18,990 nucleotides of DNA from Spirochaetota bacterium (GTDB lineage: Bacteria; Spirochaetota; Leptospiria; Turneriellales; Turneriellaceae), in the NCBI GenBank assembly GCA_963205035.1, contig CAUJII010000144.1, positions 1 through 18,990 of the forward strand, given 5' to 3'. A program made the position numbers and the translations under genes. Positions 1 to 6,823 of this stretch are shown here, in pieces (position 1 is the stretch's first letter; every line of letters begins with the position of its first letter). The notes beneath the pieces were generated by a model. It did not search any database. It was not told the DNA's origin and saw only the letters and a list, made by a program, of their open reading frames with translations.

Positions 1-177
1 AGGCCAACTAATTATCGACGCGAAGTTGTGCTCGACGAATTGCACGTGAGGACGCAACGCGGCAGGAGCTCTTCTGCCGACGCACCATACGTTTGCGGTG
101 GGTTGCTCTTGACCGAGCTGTGAAAGAAGTTCCTGGCCCACAAGCCCCGTTGCCCCGGCGAGGATGAAGTCTGACAT
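1..177 (-). CDS. NAD(P)-binding Rossmann-fold protein, N-terminal 59 residues (partial)
   Basis: The gene runs off the left edge of the window. From the ATG at 175-177 the minus strand stays open to base 1 and begins MSDFILAGATGLVGQELL, a classic beta strand plus glycine-rich GATGLVG turn that binds the dinucleotide. It is followed by a VWCVGRR segment where the second beta strand and a phosphate-contacting arginine would lie. This layout fits the atypical short-chain dehydrogenase / TIP30 (HTATIP2)-like NAD(P)H-binding family, but the catalytic part is missing, so substrate and reaction are unknown. An in-frame TGA lies upstream of the ATG and no other ATG start is available. No clear Shine-Dalgarno sequence is seen. 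It is divergent from the ABC ATPase gene at 296, with 118 bases between. Confidence 0.8.
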   Translation of the reverse strand, partial: MSDFILAGATGLVGQELLSQLGQEQPTANVWCVGRRAPAALRPHVQFVEHNFASIISWP

Positions 178-295
178 ACAGTATTTTTTTAGATGCGAAG
201 CATGGCTTCAAGAAGAAACGCCTCGGTAACCAGGCACTCCGACGTATTTTGCTTGCCGCAATGAACGCATTCGCCAATCGCAAGCTGCCTCTTCC
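178..295. promoter_or_regulatory. divergent intergenic region, promoters presumed here
   Basis: This 118-base gap separates two divergent genes, so both should be served from it. No convincing -35/-10 pair could be picked by eye. A plus-strand frame open from 168 ends in a TGA (297-299) that overlaps the ATG at 296, an ATGA junction. Its only internal ATG is at 261 and would encode 12 residues, so it is not annotated as a gene. Confidence 0.4.
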
Positions 296-1267
296 ATGAT
301 TTCCTTTTACGGTGTGTCCAAATTTTTCAAAGTCAAGAGTGGCTTTTTAAGCCGCACACCGCTCGTCGTTCGCGCACTCCAAGAAGTTTCGCTAACGATT
401 CAAGAAGGCGAAATCGTGGGGCTCGTCGGCGAATCGGGCAGCGGCAAAAGCACGCTCGCTCGCGTACTCATGGGATTGTACCCACCCAACGCAGGTTATT
501 TTGTCCTCGATGGCTACGATAGCCGCACGATGAAAAAAAAAGATTGGCTTTCGATGCGGCGCGATTTAGGAATTGTCTTTCAAGACCCTGCATCTTCGAT
601 GAACCCGTGGATGACTGTCGAGCAGATTGTTGCAGAACCGATGGCTATCCGCAAGCAGAGTCTCCAGATGCCTAAGAAGGCACGCCGCGACCGCGTGGTG
701 GAAATTCTCGAAAAGACGGGATTAGAGGCTACGGTTCTTAAGCGCAAAATCCACGAGTTTAGCGGCGGGCAAAGGCAAAGGATTGCAATCGCTCGTGCGC
801 TTGTACTCAAACCCAAATATCTCATTTTAGACGAACCGATTAGCGCACTCGATGTTTCGATTCAGGCGCAAATTTTGAACTTGCTCAAAGAGCTTCAAGC
901 CACCTATCGTTTTGCCGCTCTCTTTATTACGCACGATCTTTCTAAAGTCCAATGGATTTCAGATAGAGTCGCTGTGATGTACTTAGGGCGGATTGTCGAA
1001 GTGGGCCATGCGGCGACTATCTTTGCGAAGCACCGTCACCCCTACACAGAAGCACTTGCGAAGAGCCGCCTGGATACCAACACCGACACCAGAGATTTTT
1101 ATGCGTTATCGGGAGAAATACCATCGCCTATCAATCAACCACCGGGATGTTCATTCGCTCCCCGTTGCGACAGAGTGCAGGATGTTTGCCGCACCGTGTT
1201 CCCGCCGGTCGTCCACAACGAATCAGAAAACAGTCAATACTCGTGTTACAATCCGATACCGCTATGA
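296..1267 (+). CDS. oligopeptide/dipeptide-type ABC transporter ATP-binding protein (OppF/DppF family)
   Basis: This is the cytoplasmic ATPase of a peptide/nickel-type ABC importer, which hydrolyses ATP to drive uptake through two membrane permeases. The 323 residues carry all expected motifs in order: Walker A GESGSGKST (45-53), a Q-loop in IVFQDP, the ABC signature SGGQRQR (156-162), Walker B LILDEP (176-181) and the switch histidine H213 in ITHD. The C-terminal extension has the PSPINQPPGCSFAPRC segment typical of the oligopeptide/dipeptide ATPase C-terminal domain, and the length is normal for the family. No permease, binding protein or second ATPase is in the window; upstream lies a divergent gene, so it looks like an orphan ATPase or one whose partners are elsewhere. 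Its TGA overlaps the upp start (ATGA), which implies translational coupling. The specific substrate cannot be read from sequence. Confidence 0.92.
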   Translation: MISFYGVSKFFKVKSGFLSRTPLVVRALQEVSLTIQEGEIVGLVGESGSGKSTLARVLMGLYPPNAGYFVLDGYDSRTMKKKDWLSMRRDLGIVFQDPASSMNPWMTVEQIVAEPMAIRKQSLQMPKKARRDRVVEILEKTGLEATVLKRKIHEFSGGQRQRIAIARALVLKPKYLILDEPISALDVSIQAQILNLLKELQATYRFAALFITHDLSKVQWISDRVAVMYLGRIVEVGHAATIFAKHRHPYTEALAKSRLDTNTDTRDFYALSGEIPSPINQPPGCSFAPRCDRVQDVCRTVFPPVVHNESENSQYSCYNPIPL

Positions 1268-1884
1268 AAACACTAAACTACTCAGACCACACGCTCATTC
1301 AGCAAAAAATTTCACTGCTGCGCGACAAGAAAACTCCGCCTTCGCTCTTCGCACGAACCATCTATGAATTGAGCTTGATGCTTTGTACCTTTGCGACCTA
1401 TGACATTGCGGTGAAGAGCGTGAGCGTGACAACGCCGCTCGCGAAAACAAAGGGCGTGCGTTTGGAGTCGCAACCAATTCTGATTCCAATCTTGCGTGCG
1501 GGCCTCGGCATGGTCGAGGGATTTCAAACTCTTCTGCCCGACGCTCCTGTGGGGCATGTCGGTGTCGAGCGCGACCACAAAACATTGAAGCCGCGTTTCT
1601 ATTATTACAAGACGCCGCCTCTGAAATCGCGCGATGTATGGGTTCTCGATCCGATGCTTGCGACAGGGGGATCGCTCGATTTTACGCTGACAAAACTCAA
1701 GGAGCACAAGCCGCAGACTTTGCGTGCGCTCAGCATCATCGCTGCGCCCGAGGGAATTAAACTTCTTGAAAAAAAACACGGCGATGTGGTTCTCTATACG
1801 ACAGTTGTCGACAAAAAATTAAATCAGAAAGGTTATATTTTGCCGGGACTGGGCGACGCCGGCGACCGTATCTTCAATACATAA
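1264..1884 (+). CDS. upp: uracil phosphoribosyltransferase
   Basis: Upp makes UMP from uracil and PRPP in the cytoplasm (pyrimidine salvage). The 206-residue product matches the usual length of about 208. The PRPP-binding loop is DPMLATGGS (129-137), and the uracil-binding end reads PGLGDAGDR (GDAGDR at 197-202). The family-typical PILRAGLGM segment is also present. I chose ATG 1264 over an in-frame start at 1147 because the extra 39 residues would be non-homologous sequence overlapping the ABC gene, and because ATG 1264 makes an ATGA overlap with the preceding stop. The downstream gene starts on the last base of its stop codon (TAATG), so the three genes appear to be one coupled operon. Confidence 0.96.
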   Translation: MKTLNYSDHTLIQQKISLLRDKKTPPSLFARTIYELSLMLCTFATYDIAVKSVSVTTPLAKTKGVRLESQPILIPILRAGLGMVEGFQTLLPDAPVGHVGVERDHKTLKPRFYYYKTPPLKSRDVWVLDPMLATGGSLDFTLTKLKEHKPQTLRALSIIAAPEGIKLLEKKHGDVVLYTTVVDKKLNQKGYILPGLGDAGDRIFNT

Positions 1885-2507
1885 TGTACAAAGCGGTCAC
1901 TAAGCAGACGGTTCTGAACGAACTCTTAGAAGAGCATGTCGTCATCCATTACGATCGCTTGCTGAAGCTCAGACTGTTCTGTGCGCACCGCACTTTGCAC
2001 TTGCGCGGCATTATTCGAGAAGGCAACGAAAAATTATTGGGGCTAAAAACAGGAAACATCTATTTTGATTTTGCTTTCAAGAAAGAAGAAGTTACAGCCC
2101 TCACCGTCAAGCTGCGTCTTGTCAAGGCGCGTTTCTTTAGCACGCACAAACCAGACCTCGTTAAGCTCACGAGCCGTTTTAGTAATTACCTGCAAGACAC
2201 AATTCTCTATCATCTCACGCGCGGAGACTCGCCGTTTTTTATGGTGAACCGTAGAAAGCGCTTCGTCGGTTTTGATTTGAATTTCATTTTGATGCAAATA
2301 CCGCCCGAGGTCGATGTTCTTGGAAAAATAAAAATCTTAAACGTCGCGTTTGAACCAAAGCGAATAGTTTGGTACCTTGACTCTAATTTAGTGCTTCAAT
2401 CGCTCGTGCACGTTTTCAAGCCGGACTACATCGAAATCGAACAATTAGAAATGGATGTCGACGAACAGAAGTTACTCACCGACATCAATTTAGAGGACGA
2501 GGAATAG
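1884..2507 (+). CDS. hypothetical protein, 207 residues, third gene of the ABC ATPase-upp operon
   Basis: I do not recognise the family. The product begins MYKAVTKQTVLNELLEEH and has no signal peptide or membrane segment, so it is probably cytoplasmic. It looks mostly beta-rich in the first half, with a basic stretch (NRRKRFVGFDLN) in the middle and a very acidic C-terminal tail (DINLEDEE). A PilZ-like fold was considered, but I cannot find the RxxxR plus DxSxxG binding motifs. It overlaps the upp stop by one base (TAATG), which argues that it is a real, co-translated gene. It ends 11 bases before the convergent FlaA-like gene. Its role and any tie to uracil salvage are unknown. Confidence 0.8.
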   Translation: MYKAVTKQTVLNELLEEHVVIHYDRLLKLRLFCAHRTLHLRGIIREGNEKLLGLKTGNIYFDFAFKKEEVTALTVKLRLVKARFFSTHKPDLVKLTSRFSNYLQDTILYHLTRGDSPFFMVNRRKRFVGFDLNFILMQIPPEVDVLGKIKILNVAFEPKRIVWYLDSNLVLQSLVHVFKPDYIEIEQLEMDVDEQKLLTDINLEDEE

Positions 2508-2518
2508 GCGCGCTCTCC

Positions 2519-3271
2519 TTAGAGATCGTCCGGCATCGCTGCACCAGGGATATTCTTGTCGGATGTATCTGCCATGATGATCATCGCGGCAAAATTGAAG
2601 ACAGAAGTTCCCGCAGGGTCGCGGAAGAAGCTTTGAATTTTTAATCCCTCAAAAAATAACTCGAACCGGTTATAGTGTTGCGGATTGCGGAGTCGCAAAT
2701 AAGGTGGAATGACAACCTCAAAACGCTTCCAGCCTTTGAAATCGAGAGAGCAGACAAAAATCTCCTGGCGCACTTGATTTGGTCCGCGAAAAATTGCGTA
2801 GACTTGGTGTGCTCTGCCTGCGCCGCGTGCATAAAACGAAAAGATACGGTTGCGATCAGGCAGAAAGATTTCTTTCTTCGCTGGTTTTAAGTAGAGCACG
2901 TCTTTGCCGGGGTGCGTGACACGCCAGCGGTATTCGGTCGAAGACTGCGTATTTTCTCCACCGAGAGATTCTTTGAGTTTCGGGTTGGATAATACAACGT
3001 TCTGCACGTCCTGCGCAAATGCTTTGGCGACGGCACTTGACTTTTCTCTTGTTGGATGAACCGGAACCCGTCTTGCGCTGACGGTGTGTAGGTAGTTTCT
3101 GTCGGGAATCATCTCGCTCAACTCGAAACGCGTCACGAACCGGAATGCAATCGAGTCGCCTGCATTTTCTCCGAACCAGAGCGGCCTTTCCTGAGCTGCT
3201 GCAAAGAGGAGTGCGGACGAAAAAATAAAACCCAGGACGATGAATTTTTTCCGTGGGGCAATTATTTTCAG
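2519..3271 (-). CDS. FlaA-like periplasmic flagellar filament outer-layer protein, probable CTG start
   Basis: FlaA proteins sheath the periplasmic flagella of spirochaetes. This exported product carries the core pattern I know from the family: a LSFY-type strand (IFSFYARG), then IFVCSLDFKGWKRFEVVIPP, matching the family's LxFxGWKxxxxxIPP, and near the end a FELFFEGLKI...DPAG block ahead of a last hydrophobic strand. Read from a CTG at 3269-3271 it is 250 residues and begins with a good signal peptide (KIIAPRKKF, then a hydrophobic core to AAAQE). That CTG sits 8 bases after AGAGGAG (3280-3286). The alternative GTG at 3310 has no ribosome-binding site and adds an unusually long n-region; no ATG lies close to the signal peptide. 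The sequence diverges from textbook FlaA, so FlaA1/FlaA2 type is not assigned. Confidence 0.68.
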   Translation of the reverse strand: MKIIAPRKKFIVLGFIFSSALLFAAAQERPLWFGENAGDSIAFRFVTRFELSEMIPDRNYLHTVSARRVPVHPTREKSSAVAKAFAQDVQNVVLSNPKLKESLGGENTQSSTEYRWRVTHPGKDVLYLKPAKKEIFLPDRNRIFSFYARGAGRAHQVYAIFRGPNQVRQEIFVCSLDFKGWKRFEVVIPPYLRLRNPQHYNRFELFFEGLKIQSFFRDPAGTSVFNFAAMIIMADTSDKNIPGAAMPDDL

Positions 3272-3279
3272 AGAGAGCG

Positions 3280-3286
3280 CTCCTCT
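3280..3286 (-). promoter_or_regulatory. Shine-Dalgarno AGAGGAG of the FlaA-like gene
   Basis: On the minus strand the sequence AGAGGAG is followed by 8 bases and then CTG (3271-3269). It is the only strong ribosome-binding site near the signal peptide and is the main reason for choosing the unusual CTG start. Confidence 0.6.
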
Positions 3287-3327
3287 GCAAACCGCTCGAC
3301 GCTGTCTCACAAAATACACGACGGGTA

Positions 3328-4392
3328 ATGAGCCTTTGTATGAATCCCCTTGAAAAGCTTTATTATACTGGCAACCGCCTGCACCGCCGCATGACAAAAA
3401 GCATTCCCCTGCCGAATACGAAAGTCTTATCCGTCGGAAATATTACGACGGGCGGTACGGGCAAAACGCCCGCGACAATTTATTTAAGTAAACTTTTGCG
3501 GTCGGAATTTCCCAACCAAGCGGTCTTGACGCGAGGCTATGGCGGAAAGCTTTCCCACAAAGAAAACCTTCTATCCGACGGGCAACGCATTCTGATGTCG
3601 AGCGAAGATTCGGGGGACGAACCATACCTCATGGCGGTGAATTTGCCCGGTGTTCGCATCGCCGTTGGGCGGAACCGCCACAAGAATGCACTGGCGCTCC
3701 TTCGAGAAAATCCTATCGACCTTTTCCTGCTCGACGACGGCTTTCAACACTACCGCCTTGCGCGTGATGCTGACGTTGTATTAGTCGACGCAACGAATCC
3801 TTTTGGCAGCGGCCGCCTTTTGCCGCAAGGGATTTTACGCGAACCGGTGGAAAGTCTAACGCGCGCAAATGTCATCATTCTAACAAAGACCGATCTTGTT
3901 GCGCCTTCCGCACTCGACGAGCTGCGCGAATCGATACGCAAGACTTCAGGGCTTTCGCAGATTTTTATTAGCCGCCACGTCGCGGAAGGGTTGGTGCAAA
4001 TCCCGTGCGAATACTCCGTCGAAGCAAAACCTAAACTCCACAGTCTGGACTTGATGCGGCACGAGACGGTCTGGGCGCTCTCTGCGATTGCGAATAGTTC
4101 TGCATTTGAGAAAATGCTCCTTCGATCGGGAGCCGAAAGAGTCGAACAAATCAGCTTCCGCGATCACCACAATTTTTCAGAGCGCGACATTGCGATGGTA
4201 CTCGAACGCGTGAAACCCTATGACCTCGTCGTCACGACAGAAAAAGATTATGTGCGGCTTATCAAATACAGTGCCCTTCTCAAAAACCTCAAACAGTTTT
4301 ATTTTTTGAAAATTTCGTTCGAGGTCTTAGAAAACGAAATTCTATTGAAAGAAGGGCTCAAGGCGCGGCTCCTGATGGGAGCTACACTGTAA
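3328..4392 (+). CDS. lpxK: tetraacyldisaccharide 4'-kinase (lipid A biosynthesis)
   Basis: LpxK phosphorylates the 4' position of the tetraacyl-disaccharide 1-phosphate at the inner membrane to give lipid IVA. From ATG 3328 the product is 354 residues, slightly long for the family. The P-loop is GGTGKT (42-47) within SVGNITTGGTGKTP, followed by the family-specific DDGFQH (136-141) and LPQGILREP (165-173) motifs. The N-terminus has a less hydrophobic segment than many LpxK proteins. ATG 3340 is an equally possible start; the upstream ATG at 3253 would overlap the divergent FlaA-like gene and is unlikely. It is convergent with the exported hypothetical gene at 4408. Its presence means that the organism makes LPS, which separates leptospiral spirochaetes from treponemes and borreliae. 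Confidence 0.95.
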   Translation: MSLCMNPLEKLYYTGNRLHRRMTKSIPLPNTKVLSVGNITTGGTGKTPATIYLSKLLRSEFPNQAVLTRGYGGKLSHKENLLSDGQRILMSSEDSGDEPYLMAVNLPGVRIAVGRNRHKNALALLRENPIDLFLLDDGFQHYRLARDADVVLVDATNPFGSGRLLPQGILREPVESLTRANVIILTKTDLVAPSALDELRESIRKTSGLSQIFISRHVAEGLVQIPCEYSVEAKPKLHSLDLMRHETVWALSAIANSSAFEKMLLRSGAERVEQISFRDHHNFSERDIAMVLERVKPYDLVVTTEKDYVRLIKYSALLKNLKQFYFLKISFEVLENEILLKEGLKARLLMGATL

Positions 4393-4407
4393 CACAACGC
4401 CCTTCGA

Positions 4408-5172
4408 TTATTTCATCGCTGTACGCGCAGATGCCGCGTCTAACGAGTATTCAATCGTGTGTTTTTTAACAAGAACCTTTTCCCCGCGCACGGTATCGTG
4501 AAAAACAATTTCAACAAGCTGCTTTGCGCTGTTGTATTTGTAAGCCGCGTACTGCGTGCCAACAAGCCCGGTTTTAATACGTAGCGTTAAGAGTCCATTC
4601 TCGTAAATCGACTCTACTTTTGAAGTCAGCTCGCCGCGCGCGTTGTAAATACTTTGCATCGTCCCGGTGGGCGTTTTTGAGAGACGAAAACTTTCGGTCG
4701 TTTTACCGGAAAGTAACCGTCGCCCTTGGACTAAATTTCCTTCCTTATCATACGCATACCGCCACTCGATGCGCGCGCGCCCTCTAATGTCGTGGATCAA
4801 GGTCTTGTCGAGAATACTCTTGCGATAAAGATATTGTATCTCTTCTGTTTTGTTCTCTTGGCTGTCGAATAGAGTTTCGTTCTGAAGCAAACCTTTATTA
4901 TACTCGAACACTGTATACCCTGCGAGAATTTCTTTATCAACACCGTGTACTTTTTCGAGAGTAAAATAGTCGATGCGCTTGAGCATCTTGCCGTCATATT
5001 TGTAACGCGCGATCTCGGTATTGTTTTTCGCCGTGACCGTTTCTTTTAGCGGGTGTCTTTCGGGAGCGGCCGTACTTTTCCAGCTCGCGAGCGGATCAAA
5101 AATTTCGGGCCCTGCGCTCAAACCAAAACTCGCAAACAAGAAGAATGCCGCAAGAATGCTTACTTTGTTCAT
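4408..5172 (-). CDS. exported hypothetical protein with tyrosine-rich beta-strand repeats
   Basis: I do not recognise a named family. The 254-residue product opens with a signal peptide (MNKVSILAAFFLFASFGLSA, cleavage probably after SA or SAG). The mature part is a series of short Tyr-rich strands such as YKYDGK, FEYNKG, YAYDKEGN, YKYNSAK and IEYSL, with Asn/Gly-Lys turns; this resembles YD/RHS-like or MORN-like hairpin repeats, though too irregular to name. It probably acts in the periplasm or at the outer membrane. There is no cysteine lipobox. It is divergent from the small gene at 5265 (92 bases between) and convergent with lpxK (15 bases between). Confidence 0.8.
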   Translation of the reverse strand: MNKVSILAAFFLFASFGLSAGPEIFDPLASWKSTAAPERHPLKETVTAKNNTEIARYKYDGKMLKRIDYFTLEKVHGVDKEILAGYTVFEYNKGLLQNETLFDSQENKTEEIQYLYRKSILDKTLIHDIRGRARIEWRYAYDKEGNLVQGRRLLSGKTTESFRLSKTPTGTMQSIYNARGELTSKVESIYENGLLTLRIKTGLVGTQYAAYKYNSAKQLVEIVFHDTVRGEKVLVKKHTIEYSLDAASARTAMK

Positions 5173-5217
5173 GTGACATATTTCGGCAGAACCCCCAAAA
5201 AAAATTACACTTTTCTT

Positions 5218-5245
5218 TAAAGACTTTAACTGCCGCGGCCGACAC
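5218..5245 (+). promoter_or_regulatory. possible sigma-28 (FliA/SigD)-like promoter upstream of the 63-residue gene
   Basis: TAAAG at 5218-5222 and GCCGACAC at 5238-5245 resemble the flagellar sigma factor consensus (TAAA, 14-16 bases, GCCGATAA/T). The spacer between TAAA and GCCG is 16 bases. Transcription would start near 5252, just ahead of the ribosome-binding site. The match is 6 of 8 in the -10 element and could be chance in a GC-rich stretch. Confidence 0.3.
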
Positions 5246-5264
5246 TTTGAATAAGAGGAAGTCT

Positions 5265-5456
5265 ATGCAGGGTATAACAGAAATAGGTATCCGTGATGCT
5301 GCGCAGCCAACCGTGATCTCAGCTGAAGATCTGAAGGCACTTCTTTATCTGACGATCCGCGGGCAAAATGGCCTAGCTCCTCACGACGAAAAACCACAAG
5401 CGTCCGAAACCGGTCGCGGTGTTGATACCGATAAGGGCGTCGACGTAGAAGCTTAA
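5265..5456 (+). CDS. small hypothetical protein, 63 residues
   Basis: No family is recognised. The ATG at 5265 is preceded by a strong AGAGGAAG ribosome-binding site (5254-5261), which decides the start against the in-frame ATG at 5145 inside the divergent gene. The product is acidic and soluble: MQGITEIGIRDAAQ, then a helix-prone stretch (SAEDLKALLYLTIRG), then a low-complexity, charged and likely disordered tail ending VDVEA. No signal peptide, membrane span or cysteine is present. The helix plus disordered tail suggests a small adaptor or regulator, but that is a guess. It stands alone: divergent from the exported protein upstream and 134 bases before yicC. Confidence 0.65.
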   Translation: MQGITEIGIRDAAQPTVISAEDLKALLYLTIRGQNGLAPHDEKPQASETGRGVDTDKGVDVEA

Positions 5457-5590
5457 CTTGGTTTAGTCCTCAAGGTGTGTTGCAATACATGTCTTGTGGG
5501 ATTAACCCCGGTTTTGCCGCCATAAATCCGCGCCTTTATCTATACACCGAGCGTCCCTTTCTATCTTTGTCAGCGTTATAGAGGCAAACA
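5457..5590. promoter_or_regulatory. intergenic region before yicC
   Basis: This 134-base gap probably holds the yicC promoter. A ribosome-binding site GAGG (5581-5584) lies 6 bases before the yicC ATG. The gap contains TGTGGGATTAACC (5495-5507), which recurs inverted at 17677-17689. No good rho-independent terminator for the small gene upstream is visible. Confidence 0.4.
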
Positions 5591-6514
5591 ATGGAAAGCA
5601 TGACGGGGTTCGGAGAAAGCCGCTTCACGGTCGAAGGCGTTCAGGTCGTCTGTTCCGCACGTAGCGTCAACAGCCGGTTTCTTGAGGTGGAATTATTTTT
5701 CCCATCCGAGTTGGCGTGGTTCCGCAGCAGCGCCGAAGAAATTATCCGCAAGCGTTTTATGCGCGGACATATCGAAGTAACGCTTTCCACGTCGCAACCC
5801 TTGCCGGCAGACACAATTTTCAACACCGACTTGGTTCTGCAATACGAGCGTTTTTTGGCGCAACAACTCAAGCGAAAGAAAGTGACCCTCGATCACCGCG
5901 AGTATTTGCAAATTCCAGGATTCGTCGAACGCCGAGTAAAAGATTGGCGCGTCTACCAAAATAAATTCGAGTTTCATTTAATGAGAGCCCTCATAAAAAT
6001 GCACCGCTCGCGACAGCTTGAGGGCCGCCGCACCACGCGCGCATGCCTCACGCATGTCCGTTATCTAACGCGCATCCTTCGACGCGTAAAAATACTCTAC
6101 ACAAATCTCTCGAAAAAGAAAGCTGCGGCAATCCGCCACAAGATTTATTACGATTGGGTAGATAATTCCACCGAAAGCGCAAAGAGCGAGAGAAGCAAGC
6201 TCGCGAACGAGAGAAAAAACACAATGCAAATCGCGCAAGCTTTATGGCAAACGCGAAAAGAAGAGATTTTGCGCGCGATTCAAAGCGACGCAACGGAGGA
6301 ACTCAGCCGCATTGCGATGCACTTGACCCGCATGTTAGAAATTTTTCGTAAACACGAAAGCGCGGGCCGCGAAGCAGAGTTCTTTTTACAAGAATTGCAA
6401 CGAGAAATTAACACGCTGTCCGCGAAAGCGCAAGACGGCGAGATTAACACGCTCACAGTTCTTATGAAAACAGAAGTCGAAAAACTCAGAGAGCAAGTGC
6501 GCAATCTGGAGTAA
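5591..6514 (+). CDS. yicC: YicC/YloC-type endoribonuclease
   Basis: YicC-family proteins are conserved cytoplasmic endoribonucleases linked to small-RNA and mRNA turnover. The 307-residue product starts with the family signature MESMTGFGESR, followed by SARSVNSRFLEVE. It ends with the conserved C-terminal block (EINTLSAKAQDGEINTLTV, then MKTEVEKLREQVRNLE), at the usual position. Length is a little above the roughly 290 of E. coli and B. subtilis, because of a Lys/Arg-rich middle region. A GAGG ribosome-binding site precedes the ATG by 6 bases. The remA-like gene follows 12 bases downstream, the common pairing in many bacteria. The usual third partner, gmk, is not here. Confidence 0.95.
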   Translation: MESMTGFGESRFTVEGVQVVCSARSVNSRFLEVELFFPSELAWFRSSAEEIIRKRFMRGHIEVTLSTSQPLPADTIFNTDLVLQYERFLAQQLKRKKVTLDHREYLQIPGFVERRVKDWRVYQNKFEFHLMRALIKMHRSRQLEGRRTTRACLTHVRYLTRILRRVKILYTNLSKKKAAAIRHKIYYDWVDNSTESAKSERSKLANERKNTMQIAQALWQTRKEEILRAIQSDATEELSRIAMHLTRMLEIFRKHESAGREAEFFLQELQREINTLSAKAQDGEINTLTVLMKTEVEKLREQVRNLE

Positions 6515-6526
6515 CGAGAGGTTAAA

Positions 6527-6793
6527 ATGAAACTACTCCACGTGGGATTTTCCAACAGTGTTTCGATCGACAAGGTTGTTGCAATCATCTCTCCCGAGAC
6601 GGCGGTTGCAAAGCGGTTGCGCGATATGGGACGCGAGAACAACAATCTCATCGACTGCACGATGGGGCGCAAGCTGCGCTCGATGGTCTTAACCGATAGC
6701 GATTTTATTTTTCTCTCGGCGATGCGTCCCGAGGCACTGGTGCAGAGGTTGGAGAAACCTTCTGCGGCAGCGCCTTCAGACCCCGAAGATTAA
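6527..6793 (+). CDS. RemA/DUF370 family regulatory protein
   Basis: This 88-residue protein matches the RemA (DUF370) family: MKLLHVGFSNSVSIDKVVAI, then a SPETAVAKRLRDMGR block, LIDCTMGRKLRSMVLTDSD, and FLSAMRPEALVQRL, each aligning with the B. subtilis RemA pattern. RemA is a DNA-binding protein that activates matrix and osmoprotection genes in Bacillus; in Gram-negative lineages the role is not established. The C-terminal tail (EKPSAAAPSDPED) is an extension likely to be disordered. A GAGAGG ribosome-binding site lies in the 12-base gap after yicC, so the two are co-transcribed. The gene ends the plus-strand run; the next gene is convergent. Confidence 0.9.
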   Translation: MKLLHVGFSNSVSIDKVVAIISPETAVAKRLRDMGRENNNLIDCTMGRKLRSMVLTDSDFIFLSAMRPEALVQRLEKPSAAAPSDPED

Positions 6794-6797
6794 TTTC

Positions 6798-6815
6798 GAC
6801 TTCTGCATGTCGATT
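6798..6815. terminator. weak hairpin between convergent genes
   Basis: TCGAC and GTCGA pair across an 8-base loop in the 30-base gap between the remA-like gene and the convergent DUF2339 gene. The stem is only 5 bp and no T-run follows, so a terminator role is tentative. Confidence 0.2.
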
Positions 6816-6823
6816 GAAACCGG

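Noticed and set aside
8..283. 91-residue minus-strand open frame
   Set aside because: Out of frame with the Rossmann-fold gene that starts at 177; composition is Arg-rich and resembles no protein.
533..541. Run of nine A in the ABC ATPase gene as a phase-variation tract
   Set aside because: Reads as lysine codons in an intact housekeeping-type gene; nothing suggests switching, although slippage cannot be excluded.
1312..1779. 155-residue minus-strand open frame over upp
   Set aside because: Antisense to a well-conserved gene; its product is Arg/His/Leu-rich with no domain.
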